This document shows, piece by piece, positions 17,448 to 26,318 of a stretch of 64,000 nucleotides of DNA. The notes beneath the pieces were generated by a model that worked only from the letters and a program-made list of their open reading frames with translations, was not told the origin of the DNA and ran no database searches. The position numbers and the translations under genes were made by a program. Numbering within the stretch: the stretch's first letter is position 1; each line of letters begins with the position of its first letter. This stretch comes from Stenotrophomonas sp. Ste86 (GTDB lineage Bacteria > Pseudomonadota > Gammaproteobacteria > Xanthomonadales > Xanthomonadaceae), in assembly GCF_024519465.1 (NCBI RefSeq), contig NZ_JALJRW010000004.1, forward strand, positions 205,990 to 269,989, given 5' to 3'.

Positions 17448-17639
17448 GGTGCTGGCGTGAGTAAGTTTGCGGGGCCCTGAGCCGCATGGAGGCGGCTCAG
17501 GAGCTTACAGGGGTGAGGGAGCATTGCGGCGAGGCACTGCCTCGCCAGCGTCCGAACGCCCAGCCGCCAGCGGCTGGGCCGAGGCGGGCCGCGGGGCGGG
17601 ATTTGCAGCGTGCCCCGCGCACTTACTCATGCCAGCGCC
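17448..17639. mobile_element. Inverted-repeat-bounded element (MITE-like), no ORF
   Basis: Imperfect 28-base terminal inverted repeats, 17448-17475 and 17612-17639, sharing GCTGGC, TGAGTAAGT and GCGGGGC. The 192-base inside holds two more hairpins (TGAGCCGC/GCGGCTCA at 17478-17499 and CCCAGCCGCCAGCGGCTGGG near 17560) and no coding sequence. No target-site duplication can be seen. It may be a non-autonomous transposable unit or a structured RNA; the family is not recognised. Confidence 0.45.
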
Positions 17640-17722
17640 CTTCCAGAAGCCTGCGCACCTAATTTGACCTGGCACTGGCATTTGGCCTGGGTTACGCCTT
17701 CAAAAAACCAAACCCCACCAAC

Positions 17723-17752
17723 GAAAAAAGCGACCCCGTCACCGGAATCGCC
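17723..17752 (-). terminator. Terminator of the first fMet tRNA
   Basis: GCGA/TCGC stem (17730-17733 with 17748-17751), a two-base internal mismatch, then CC/GG, followed on the minus strand by six T (17724-17729). It begins about 36 bases after the tRNA's CCA. Closely similar in sequence to the terminator of the second copy. Confidence 0.8.
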
Positions 17753-17787
17753 TTTTCGTCTACTGCATCTGCACTGCAGATTTTCTG

Positions 17788-17864
17788 TGGTAGCGGGGGC
17801 AGGATTTGAACCTGCGACCTTCGGGTTATGAGCCCGACGAGCTGCCAGACTGCTCCACCCCGCA
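17788..17864 (-). tRNA. metY: Initiator tRNA-Met (CAT), copy 1
   Basis: 77 bases including an encoded CCA. The anticodon arm has the three G-C pairs (GGG/CCC) typical of initiators around CTCATAA; D-loop and TTCAAAT T-loop are normal. Positions 1 and 72 are T and T, so the mispaired acceptor end that marks initiators is kept, though as U-U rather than the C-A of E. coli. A consensus-like promoter lies just upstream. It sits ahead of rimP as metY does in enteric bacteria, with about 1.1 kb between. Confidence 0.97.
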
Positions 17865-17875
17865 GCAGAAGCGGA

Positions 17876-17904
17876 ATTGTAAGGGAGTTTTCATCCCTGC
17901 GCAA
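17876..17904 (-). promoter_or_regulatory. Promoter of fMet tRNA copy 1
   Basis: Minus strand -35 TTGCGC (17899-17904), exactly 17 bases, -10 TACAAT (17876-17881), 11 bases before the tRNA 5' end. Confidence 0.8.
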
Positions 17905-17956
17905 CCCCTGTTGAAACATGACCCATTTGACCCGCAGATGCGAAGCCAGAGCAAGA

Positions 17957-17981
17957 GCAGCCGACCATGGATCGGCTCTAC
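17957..17981 (-). repeat. SMAG/REP palindrome
   Basis: AGCCGA-CCATGGA-TCGGCT with CTAC on its right, which reads GTAG at the start on the minus strand: the signature of Stenotrophomonas GTAG REP elements. Single copy, upstream of fMet tRNA copy 1. Confidence 0.75.
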
Positions 17982-17990
17982 CCTGCCCTC

Positions 17991-18265
<275 letters not shown>

Positions 18266-18274
18266 CCACACAAC

Positions 18275-18304
18275 GAAAAAAGCGACCCCGTTGCCGGGAT
18301 CGCT
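18275..18304 (-). terminator. Terminator of the second fMet tRNA
   Basis: GCGA...TCGC outer stem (18282-18285 with 18300-18303), one C-A mismatch, CCCG/CGGG inner stem, loop TTGC, then six T on the minus strand (18276-18281). Confidence 0.85.
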
Positions 18305-18342
18305 TGATTCGTCCACTGCCTCCGGCTTGCACCGGAGCTATA

Positions 18343-18419
18343 TGGTAGCGGGGGCAGGATTTGAACCTGCGACCTTCGGGTTATGAGCCCGACGAGCTGC
18401 CAGACTGCTCCACCCCGCA
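18343..18419 (-). tRNA. Initiator tRNA-Met (CAT), copy 2
   Basis: Same 77-base sequence as the copy at 17788, including the U1-U72 mismatch and encoded CCA. The homology continues about 13 bases 5' of the tRNA, then stops, so the promoter regions differ: here -35 TTGGAA and a poor -10 (CACTCA) at the matching position, with a TG-TAATAT further upstream near 18512. It is the first gene downstream of nuoN. Confidence 0.97.
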
Positions 18420-18540
18420 GCAGAAGCGGATGAGTGCGGAAGACCCGGAGGGCTTCCAAGCAACGATGTTCTGGCGAAACCGCTGCATCAACAACTCAGG
18501 AGATGAATATTACACGAGTTGCGCACGTTTGTATCGTTTT

Positions 18541-20004
18541 TTATGAAATATGTGCAAATGCCTGCTGGCACCAGACCATGATCGGGTTCCATGCCAGGCC
18601 CAGGCCCAGCAGCGCCAAGGCGTTCACGCCCAGCACCACACCCAGCACGCGGTCGTGGTTGGCCGGCAGCGGCTCGCCCACCGGCTCATCGAAGTACATG
18701 ACCTTGATCACGCGCAGGTAGTAGAAGCAGCCCACCACCGCGGCCAGCACGCCCAGGATCGCCAACCACAGCATGCCGCCGTTGATCGCCGCGCCCAGTA
18801 CCGCCAGCTTGGTCCAGAAGCCCAGGAACGGCGGAATACCCGCCATCGACGCCATGATGCACAGCACCAGGCCGGCCATCCACGGATTGCGTGCGTTGAG
18901 GCCCTTGAAATCTTCGATCTTCTCGGCCTCGAAGCCGCTGCGCGACAGCGCGATGATCGCGCCGAAGCCGGCGGTCGACATGATCGCGTAGCTCAGGGCG
19001 TAGAACAGCGCCGCCGAGTACCCGCGCTCACCACCGCCGGCGATGCCGAGCAGCAGGAAGCCGATGTGCGATACGGTCGAGTAGGCCAGCATGCGCTTGA
19101 GGTTGGTCTGCGCGATCGCCATCAGGTTGCCGATCACCAGCGACAGCGCGGCCAGGCCGGCGATCAGGTACTTCCACTCATCCGACAGCGGCCCCAGGCC
19201 CATTTCCAGCAGGCGATAGGCCATGCCGAACGCGGCCAGCTTCGGTGCCGAGCTGATGAACAGCGCGACCGGCGCCGGGGCGCCCTGGTACACGTCGGGC
19301 AGCCACATGTGGAACGGGGCCGCGCCGAGCTTGAAGGCCACGCCGGCGATCATGAACACCGCACCGGTCATCAGCAGCACGCGCTCTTCCGAGTGCGGAA
19401 TGGCGGCCTGGATCGCGTCCAGATGCAGCGAGCCGGTGGCGCCGTAGATCAGCGACATGCCATACAGCAGCAGCCCCGAAGCCAGCGAACCGAGCACGAT
19501 GTACTTCATCGCCGCTTCCGAGGCCAGGCCGTTTTCACGGTTGCTGGCCACCAGGGCGTAGGAGCACAGCGCCAGCAGTTCCAGGCCCAGGTAGACCATC
19601 AGCAGGCTGCCGGCGGACACCAGGATCATCATGCCGGCGGTGCCGAACAGGATCAGCACCGGGATCTCGCCCTGGTACAGCTTGCGCTCGCGCAGGTAGC
19701 TCCAGCCATAGACCAAGGTCAGGCCGCTGCACAGCACGATGACGGTCTTCATGACGTCGGCCGCGGTATCGCGGACGAACATGCCGTGGAAGACCTCGCC
19801 CTGCCCGCCCACTCCGGTGGCGAGCATGAACAGCACCGCGGCCAGCGCGGCGACCGACAGCAGATGGGTCCAGATCTTGTTCTTGTCGCTGATGAACAGA
19901 TCGAGGATCAACAGGGTGAACGCACTGGCGATCAGCACCAGCTCGGGAGCGAGCGGGGGCAGGTCAGCGGCGGTCAATGGCAACAGCGGCGAGGTGGTCA
20001 TCAT
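18541..20004 (-). CDS. nuoN: NADH-quinone oxidoreductase subunit N
   Basis: 487 residues with about 14 transmembrane helices; one of the three antiporter-like proton-pumping subunits of complex I. Conserved LVYLGLELLALCSYALVA carries the key Glu of TM5, and KLGAAPFHMWLPDVYQGAP carries the TM7 Lys. ATG 20004 (followed by a second ATG) is preceded by AGGAT; the TTG before it is unlikely as a start. Last gene of the operon, 33 bases after nuoM. No clear terminator follows its stop before the tRNA. Confidence 0.97.
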   Translation of the reverse strand: MMTTSPLLPLTAADLPPLAPELVLIASAFTLLILDLFISDKNKIWTHLLSVAALAAVLFMLATGVGGQGEVFHGMFVRDTAADVMKTVIVLCSGLTLVYGWSYLRERKLYQGEIPVLILFGTAGMMILVSAGSLLMVYLGLELLALCSYALVASNRENGLASEAAMKYIVLGSLASGLLLYGMSLIYGATGSLHLDAIQAAIPHSEERVLLMTGAVFMIAGVAFKLGAAPFHMWLPDVYQGAPAPVALFISSAPKLAAFGMAYRLLEMGLGPLSDEWKYLIAGLAALSLVIGNLMAIAQTNLKRMLAYSTVSHIGFLLLGIAGGGERGYSAALFYALSYAIMSTAGFGAIIALSRSGFEAEKIEDFKGLNARNPWMAGLVLCIMASMAGIPPFLGFWTKLAVLGAAINGGMLWLAILGVLAAVVGCFYYLRVIKVMYFDEPVGEPLPANHDRVLGVVLGVNALALLGLGLAWNPIMVWCQQAFAHIS

Positions 20005-20037
20005 CAAATCCTGGAATCAATACTCTCGACGGCCCGA

Positions 20038-21546
20038 TTACAGCAGCTTGCTGGATGCAATCTGCATCACGAGCTTCGCGATCGAGGGCTCCATCAGGTC
20101 GGTCAGCGGCTTGGGGTACAGGCCCAGGGCGAGAGTGCCCACGGCGAATACACCCAGCACCAGCCATTCGCGACCGTTGATGTCCTTCAGTTCGGCGACA
20201 TGGGCATTGGCCACTTCACCGAAGAACACGCGCTTGTACAGCCACAACGTATACGCCGCCGTGATCACCAGGGTACTGGCCGCACCCAGCGCCAGGGCCG
20301 GATGACGCTGGAAGCTGGCCATGATGATCATGAACTCGCCAACGAAACCGCTTGTGCCCGGCAGGCCGGCATTGGCCATGAAGAACAGCATGGCGAAGGT
20401 GGCAAACCACGGCATCACGTTCACCACGCCGCCGTAATCGGCGATCCGGCGGCTGTGCATGCGGTCGTACAGCACGCCCACGCAGGAGAACATGGCGCCA
20501 GAGACGAAGCCGTGCGACACCATCTGCACCATGGCGCCCTGCAGACCCAGACGGGCCGCATCCGGGCTGCCGGCGTCACGCACCAGCCACAGCGCGATGA
20601 AGGTGCCCAGGGTGACAAAGCCCATGTGCGCGATCGACGAATAGGCGATCAGCTTCTTCATGTCGTCCTGGACCAGGGCGACCAGGCCGACATAGATCAC
20701 CGCGATCAGCGACAGCGTGATCACCAGCCAGGCCCATTCCTGGGAGGCGTCGGGGACGATTGGCAGGTTGAAGCGCAGGAAACCGTAACCACCAATCTTC
20801 AGGGCGATGGCGGCCAGGATCACTGAACCGGCGGTCGGCGCCTCGACGTGGGCGTCCGGCAACCAGGTGTGGACCGGGAACATCGGCACCTTGACCGCGA
20901 ACGCGATCAGGAACGCGAAGAAGATCCAGGTCTGCTCCTTGCCCGACAGCTGCAGCTGGTACAGGTCGGCCAGCTGGAAGCTGCCACCCTTCAGGTACAG
21001 GTAGATCAGCGCCACCAGCATCAGCACCGAGCCGAGGAAGGTGTACAGGAAGAACTTCAGCGCGGCGTAGATGCGGCGCGGGCCGCCCCAGACACCGATG
21101 ATCAGGAACATCGGGATCAGCATCGCTTCGAAGAACACGTAGAACAGCATCGCGTCGGTCGCAGCGAAGATGCCGACGGTGACGCCTTCCAGGATCAGGA
21201 AGGCGGCCACGTACTGGTTGACGCGCTTGTCGATCGCGCTCCAGGCACCAATCAGGGCCAGCACCGAGACCAGCGTGGTCAGCAGGATCAGCGCGATGGC
21301 GATGCCATCGACGCCGAGGTTGTAGCCGATGTCGTAGGCGGGGATCCAGGCGCGGGTCTCGACGAACTGCAGCGCGTCGTTCCCCACGTCATAGCCGCTG
21401 AGCAGCGACAGGCTGGCCACGAAGGTCAGCACCGCTACACCCAACGACGCCCAGCGGGCGGTGCGGGCATCACGGATGGCAAGGATCAAGGCACCGCCGA
21501 GGATCGGCAGCCAGATGAGAACACTGAGTAGAGGCCAGTTCGACAC
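20038..21546 (-). CDS. nuoM: NADH-quinone oxidoreductase subunit M
   Basis: 502 residues, about 14 helices; antiporter-like proton channel of complex I between NuoL and NuoN. The TM5 Glu lies in FYVFFEAMLIPMFLIIGVWG, and the TM7 Lys in FAVKVPMFPVHTWLPDAHVEAP. Start is GTG at 21546 (VSNWPLLSVLIWLP). Gap to nuoL is 23 bases. Confidence 0.97.
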   Translation of the reverse strand: MSNWPLLSVLIWLPILGGALILAIRDARTARWASLGVAVLTFVASLSLLSGYDVGNDALQFVETRAWIPAYDIGYNLGVDGIAIALILLTTLVSVLALIGAWSAIDKRVNQYVAAFLILEGVTVGIFAATDAMLFYVFFEAMLIPMFLIIGVWGGPRRIYAALKFFLYTFLGSVLMLVALIYLYLKGGSFQLADLYQLQLSGKEQTWIFFAFLIAFAVKVPMFPVHTWLPDAHVEAPTAGSVILAAIALKIGGYGFLRFNLPIVPDASQEWAWLVITLSLIAVIYVGLVALVQDDMKKLIAYSSIAHMGFVTLGTFIALWLVRDAGSPDAARLGLQGAMVQMVSHGFVSGAMFSCVGVLYDRMHSRRIADYGGVVNVMPWFATFAMLFFMANAGLPGTSGFVGEFMIIMASFQRHPALALGAASTLVITAAYTLWLYKRVFFGEVANAHVAELKDINGREWLVLGVFAVGTLALGLYPKPLTDLMEPSIAKLVMQIASSKLL

Positions 21547-21569
21547 GTCTTCTTATTCCGTACAGGTCA

Positions 21570-23759
21570 TCAACGCAGGTAATGCATCAGGACGCCCAGG
21601 AGGGCAATCAGGCCGATGATCATCGCGAAGGCGTAGTGATAGAGGAAACCGGATTGGGTGCGACGCAGCAGGTTGGCCGCCAGATCGATCAGGCGCGCCG
21701 AACCGTTGACCACCACACCATCGACGATGTTCGTGTCGATCGCGCGCGAAACCTTGCCGAGCTTGATGCCGCCGCCGGCGAAACCGCCGATCCAGAGTTT
21801 GTCGAAGCCGTACTTGTTCTCCAGTACCGATACCAGCGGTGCGAAGGTCTTGCGGGCCTTGCCCGCCAGCTCCGGCTTCCACAGGTAGAACAGGGCTGCC
21901 AGCAGGAAGCCGGCCACGGTCAGGAAGAAGGCCGGGGCCATCATCCCATGGAGCGCGAAGGCCACCGGACCGTGGAACTCTTCCGCCAGGGCACCAATGG
22001 TGTTGCGTGCCGGGTCGTAGAAATCGACGATGCCGGTGAAGAACGAATGCACCTGGCCCGGGACCGCGTGGTCGGCATGCTTGCCGGCCCAGTCGGTGCC
22101 GTACAGCATCGGACCGATGCTGAAGAAACCGATCACGATCGAGGGGATCGCCAGCAGGATCAGCGGCAGGGTCACCACCCAGGGGGTCTCGTGCGGCTCA
22201 TGCGGACCGTGGCCATGGCCATGGTCGTCATGGTGCGCGTCGCCGTGGTGGGCGTCGGCGGCGTGTGCGTCAGCATGATGGTCGTCATGGCCGTGGCCGT
22301 GGTCATCATGCGCGTCGCGGAAGCGTTCCTTGCCATGGAAGGTCAGGAACAGCAGGCGGAAGCTGTAGAAGCTGGTCACGATCACACCGCCCAGCACCGC
22401 CCAGTACCCGTAGGTGGCCACCCAGCTGTTGGACACGTGCGCGTGGTGCTGCGCCGCTTCGATGATGGTGTCCTTGGAGTAGAAGCCGGAGAAGAACGGC
22501 GTCCCCACCAAGGCCAGCGTGCCGATCCACATGGTGATGAAGGTGATCGGCATGTACTTGCGCAGGCCGCCCATCTTGCGCATGTCCTGCTCGTGGTGCA
22601 TCGCGATGATGACCGAGCCGGCACCCAGGAACAGCAGCGCCTTGAAGAAGGCGTGGGTCATCAGGTGGAACACGGCTGCCGAATAGGCCGACACGCCCAG
22701 CGCCACGGTCATGTAGCCCAGCTGGGACAGCGTGGAGTACGCGACGACGCGCTTGATGTCGTTCTGCACGATGCCGATCAGGCCGGTGAAGAACGCGGTG
22801 GTCGCACCGATGAACAGCACGAAGTTCAGGGCGGTCTGCGACAGCTCGAACAGCGGCGACATGCGGGTGACCATGAAGATGCCCGCGGTGACCATGGTCG
22901 CGGCGTGGATCAGGGCCGAGATCGGGGTCGGGCCTTCCATCGAGTCCGGCAGCCACACGTGCAGCGGGACCTGGGCGGACTTGCCCATGGCGCCGATGAA
23001 CAGGCAGATGCAGATGATGGTGGCGATCGACCAGATCACCGGCTCGTTGAACACCTGGAAGGACGTGCCGAACAGGTTGATCGCACCGGACCAGACCTGC
23101 AGCTGTGCCTGCGGGCTGCCCAGGATCGGCGCATTGGCGAACACGGTGGCGTAGTCCAGGGTGCCGAACACCCACAACACGCCGGCGATGCCGAGGATGA
23201 AGCCGAAGTCGCCCACGCGGTTGACCAGGAAGGCCTTCATGTTGGCGAAGATCGCGGTCGGGCGCTTGAACCAGAAACCGATCAGCAGGTACGACACCAG
23301 GCCCACCGCTTCCCAGCCGAAGAACAGCTGCAGGAAGTTGTTGCTCATCACCAGCGTGAGCATGGAGAAGGTGAACAGCGAGATGTAGCTGAAGAACCGC
23401 TGGTAGCCCGGGTCATCCTGCATGTAGCCGATGGTGTACACGTGCACCAGGAACGACACGAAGGTGACCACGACCATCATCATCGCGGTGAGCTTGTCGA
23501 TCATGAAACCGACATGCGCCGAGTACTGGCCGACTTCAAAGAACGTGTAGATGTTCTCGTTGTACGGCTGCGCGCCACCCCACAGCAGCATGTACAGCAC
23601 GTAGCTGGACATGATGCAGCTGGCGGCGACGCCCAGGATGGTGACCGTCTGTGCGCCGATGCGACCGACCTGCCGGCCGAACAGCCCGGCAATGATGCTG
23701 CCGATCAGCGGTGCAAGCACCACTGCGATCAACAGACTCTTGGAGAGAGTGATTTCCAT
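21570..23759 (-). CDS. nuoL: NADH-quinone oxidoreductase subunit L
   Basis: 729 residues, longer than the E. coli 613. Distal antiporter-like subunit with the long lateral helix. Motifs: FGWEAVGLVSYLLIGFW, KSAQVPLHVWLPDSMEGPTPISALIHAATMV, and QNDIKRVVAYSTLSQLGYM. Odd feature: between the core helices and the lateral-helix region lies an insert with 16 His in residues 484-523 (DDHGHGHDDHH... type), probably a loop that binds metal ions. ATG 23759. Confidence 0.97.
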   Translation of the reverse strand: MEITLSKSLLIAVVLAPLIGSIIAGLFGRQVGRIGAQTVTILGVAASCIMSSYVLYMLLWGGAQPYNENIYTFFEVGQYSAHVGFMIDKLTAMMMVVVTFVSFLVHVYTIGYMQDDPGYQRFFSYISLFTFSMLTLVMSNNFLQLFFGWEAVGLVSYLLIGFWFKRPTAIFANMKAFLVNRVGDFGFILGIAGVLWVFGTLDYATVFANAPILGSPQAQLQVWSGAINLFGTSFQVFNEPVIWSIATIICICLFIGAMGKSAQVPLHVWLPDSMEGPTPISALIHAATMVTAGIFMVTRMSPLFELSQTALNFVLFIGATTAFFTGLIGIVQNDIKRVVAYSTLSQLGYMTVALGVSAYSAAVFHLMTHAFFKALLFLGAGSVIIAMHHEQDMRKMGGLRKYMPITFITMWIGTLALVGTPFFSGFYSKDTIIEAAQHHAHVSNSWVATYGYWAVLGGVIVTSFYSFRLLFLTFHGKERFRDAHDDHGHGHDDHHADAHAADAHHGDAHHDDHGHGHGPHEPHETPWVVTLPLILLAIPSIVIGFFSIGPMLYGTDWAGKHADHAVPGQVHSFFTGIVDFYDPARNTIGALAEEFHGPVAFALHGMMAPAFFLTVAGFLLAALFYLWKPELAGKARKTFAPLVSVLENKYGFDKLWIGGFAGGGIKLGKVSRAIDTNIVDGVVVNGSARLIDLAANLLRRTQSGFLYHYAFAMIIGLIALLGVLMHYLR

Positions 23760-23766
23760 CTACGGA

Positions 23767-24072
23767 TCAGCCCTTCAGCGAATCGATTTCGCCGACATTG
23801 ATGGTGCGGCGGTTACGGAACAGGGTTACCAGGATCGCGAGGCCAATGGCGGCCTCGGCCGCGGCCACGGTCAGGATGAAGAAGACGAACAGCTGTCCGG
23901 CCGTATCACCCAGTTCACGCGAGAACCCGACGAAATTGATGTTGACCGACAGCAGCATCAACTCGACGGACATCAGCAGCACGATGATGTTCTTGCGGTT
24001 GAGGAAGATGCCGGCGAGGCTGATGCAGAACAGCAGCGCGCCCAGCGCCAGGATATGGCCGAGGGTGATCAT
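23767..24072 (-). CDS. nuoK: NADH-quinone oxidoreductase subunit K
   Basis: 101 residues, three helices. Conserved Glu residues lie in [13 protein letters not shown] (TM2) and in the [10 protein letters not shown] segment (TM3), part of the proton path next to NuoJ and NuoN. Its ATG overlaps the nuoJ stop by 4 bases (ATGA). Confidence 0.97.
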   Translation of the reverse strand: MITLGHILALGALLFCISLAGIFLNRKNIIVLLMSVELMLLSVNINFVGFSRELGDTAGQLFVFFILTVAAAEAAIGLAILVTLFRNRRTINVGEIDSLKG

Positions 24073-24728
24073 GGCGTTGCCTCCTCGTCGGTGGACGGAC
24101 GGGTACGGGTGTGGACCACCGGGGTTTCGGCATCCATCTTGACCACGCGCAGGCGATCGCTGCCCTTGACCATGGTCTGCTCGGACGGGTTCTGGGTCTT
24201 CAGGCCGGTGCGGCGACGCAGGGTCAGCATCACGGCGGCAACCACGGCCACGGTCAGGATGACGGCGGCGAACTCGAACGGCAGCAGGTATTCGGTGAAC
24301 AGGCTGCGCGCCAGCCAGGTGATGTTGGAGCTGTCGGCGGCCAGCGCGGCGGCGTTGTCGGCCGGGAACGGATTGACCGCCCTGCCCTTCACCCCGATCA
24401 GCACCAGCATCTGGACCAGCATGGTGACGGCCACCACCAGCCCGACCGGCAGGTAGCGCACCCAGCCCTCGCGCAGGTTGGAGGCGTCGATGTCGAGCAT
24501 CATCACCACGAACAGGAACAGCACCATGACCGCGCCCACGTACACCAGCACCAGGGCCACGCCGAGGAACTCAGCGCCGACCAGGATCCAGATGCAGGCC
24601 ACGGAGAAGAAGGTCAGGATCAGGCACAACACGGCATAGACCGGATTGCGCACGCTGATCACCGCCGCGGCGGAAATGCCCGCCACGATGGAGAAGACCC
24701 AGAAACTGATATTTACCCAATCCATCAT
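24069..24728 (-). CDS. nuoJ: NADH-quinone oxidoreductase subunit J
   Basis: 219 residues, five helices; the membrane-arm subunit whose TM3 takes part in coupling ([19 protein letters not shown]). A hydrophilic C-terminal tail of about 50 residues ([23 protein letters not shown]...), rich in charge, extends past the last helix. Starts with two ATG codons; 24728 is used. Six bases after the nuoI stop. Confidence 0.96.
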   Translation of the reverse strand: MMDWVNISFWVFSIVAGISAAAVISVRNPVYAVLCLILTFFSVACIWILVGAEFLGVALVLVYVGAVMVLFLFVVMMLDIDASNLREGWVRYLPVGLVVAVTMLVQMLVLIGVKGRAVNPFPADNAAALAADSSNITWLARSLFTEYLLPFEFAAVILTVAVVAAVMLTLRRRTGLKTQNPSEQTMVKGSDRLRVVKMDAETPVVHTRTRPSTDEEATP

Positions 24729-24734
24729 TGAACC

Positions 24735-25223
24735 TCAGCGGAAAGCGGCATCGGCGGCGCGACGCTCGGCGATTTCGGCTTCAAGCCGATCCCCGATGGC
24801 CAGCAGCTGCGGCTTGGTGACGATGTTCTCGCCACGATTCTCGAAGTGGTACTCGAGGATGTGGGTCTCCACGATCGAGTCCACCGGGCAGCTTTCTTCG
24901 CAGAAGCCGCAGAAGATGCACTTGAACAGATCGATGTCGTAACGGGTGGTACGACGGCTGCCGTCCTCGCGCTTGGCCGAATCGATGGTGATCGCCAGCG
25001 CCGGGCACACCGCTTCGCACAGTTTGCATGCGATGCAGCGTTCCTCGCCGTTGGGATACCGGCGAAGCGCATGCAGGCCGCGGAAACGCGGCGACTGCGG
25101 GAACTTCTCCATCGGGTACATCAGCGTGTACTTGGGCTTGAAGGCGTACTTCAGGGTCAGCCACAGACCGCCGAGCAGCTCAAGGAGCAGCAGGCTTTTG
25201 AAGTAATGGGTAATTCTGTTCAT
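24735..25223 (-). CDS. nuoI: NADH-quinone oxidoreductase subunit I
   Basis: 162 residues; ferredoxin-type subunit carrying two 4Fe-4S clusters (N6a, N6b) at the junction of the arms. Both C-x2-C-x2-C-x3-C-P motifs are intact ([24 protein letters not shown]). Start taken at ATG 25223; the GTG just before it would add one residue. Confidence 0.97.
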   Translation of the reverse strand: MNRITHYFKSLLLLELLGGLWLTLKYAFKPKYTLMYPMEKFPQSPRFRGLHALRRYPNGEERCIACKLCEAVCPALAITIDSAKREDGSRRTTRYDIDLFKCIFCGFCEESCPVDSIVETHILEYHFENRGENIVTKPQLLAIGDRLEAEIAERRAADAAFR

Positions 25224-25226
25224 CAC

Positions 25227-26318
25227 TTAGACGCCCTTCTGGATCACGCCGTAAAACACCATCACCGCCGTCACTGCAATCCAGAAGATGGTGAGCGGGA
25301 TGAAGACCTTCCAGCCCAGACGCATGATCTGGTCGTAGCGGAAGCGCGGGAAGCTGGCACGGAACCAGATGTAGGAGCTGGCGAAGAAGAAGACCTTCAG
25401 CAGCAGCCACGGCCAGCCGCCCTTCCAGATCCAGTCGATCCACGGCGAGACATCGGCCGTGATCCAGCCCTGGAGCGGGCTCAGCCAGCCGCCGAGGAAG
25501 AAGATCGAGATCAGGAAGCTGATCAGGATCATGTTGGCGTATTCGGCCAGGAAGAACAGCGCGAACGCACCACCGGAGTATTCGACCATGTGGCCGGCAA
25601 CGATTTCCGATTCACCTTCCACCACGTCGAACGGCGCGCGGTTGGTTTCGGCGACGCCGGACACCCAGTACACGATGAACAGCGGGAACAGCGGCAGCAG
25701 GAACCAGTCGAACAGACCGGAGTTGCCCGCCTGCGCCATCACGATGCTGCTCAGGTTGAGGCTGCCCGAGGCGATCATCACGCCGACCAGGGCAAAGCCC
25801 ATCGCGATTTCGTAGCTGATCATCTGCGCCGAGGCGCGCATCGCACCGAGGAAGGCGTACTTGGAGTTGGAGGCCCAACCGGCCAGGATGATGCCGTACA
25901 CGCCCAGCGAGGTCATCGCCAGCAGGTACAGCAGGCCAGCGTTGGCGTTGGACAGCACCAGCCGGGCATCGAAGGGAATCACCGACCAGGCCGCGAAGGC
26001 CGGGGCCAACGTGATCAGCGGCGCCAGGATGAACATCGCCTTGTGCGAGCTGCTGGGCTGGATGATTTCCTTGAACAACAGCTTGAAGACGTCGGCGAAG
26101 GCCTGGAAGATGCCCATGCCGACATACATCGGGCCGTGGCGGACGTGCATCCAGCCGATCAGCTTGCGCTCCCAGACCACGTAGAAGGCCACCGAGATGA
26201 TCACCGGCATGGCGATCACCAGGATCTTCAGGATGATCCAGAGCAGCGCACCGATGTCGCCCAGTGACAGCAGCCACTGGTGCAGCGGGTCGACCGCGTT
26301 CAACAGCAATTCGTTCAT
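25227..26318 (-). CDS. nuoH: NADH-quinone oxidoreductase subunit H
   Basis: 363 residues, about eight helices; forms the quinone-chamber entrance with NuoB and NuoD. Conserved [20 protein letters not shown] near the N-terminus and [21 protein letters not shown] in the acidic loop are typical. ATG 26318 overlaps the nuoG stop by 4 bases. Confidence 0.97.
   Translation of the reverse strand: MNELLLNAVDPLHQWLLSLGDIGALLWIILKILVIAMPVIISVAFYVVWERKLIGWMHVRHGPMYVGMGIFQAFADVFKLLFKEIIQPSSSHKAMFILAPLITLAPAFAAWSVIPFDARLVLSNANAGLLYLLAMTSLGVYGIILAGWASNSKYAFLGAMRASAQMISYEIAMGFALVGVMIASGSLNLSSIVMAQAGNSGLFDWFLLPLFPLFIVYWVSGVAETNRAPFDVVEGESEIVAGHMVEYSGGAFALFFLAEYANMILISFLISIFFLGGWLSPLQGWITADVSPWIDWIWKGGWPWLLLKVFFFASSYIWFRASFPRFRYDQIMRLGWKVFIPLTIFWIAVTAVMVFYGVIQKGV

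Noticed and set aside
17448..17639. Known structural RNA (6S, 4.5S, tmRNA, RNase P)
   Set aside because: None of their conserved core sequences is present here or in the rimP leader.
18550..23801. Long plus-strand frames opposite nuoL-nuoN
   Set aside because: His/Gln-rich shadow translations of membrane-protein genes.
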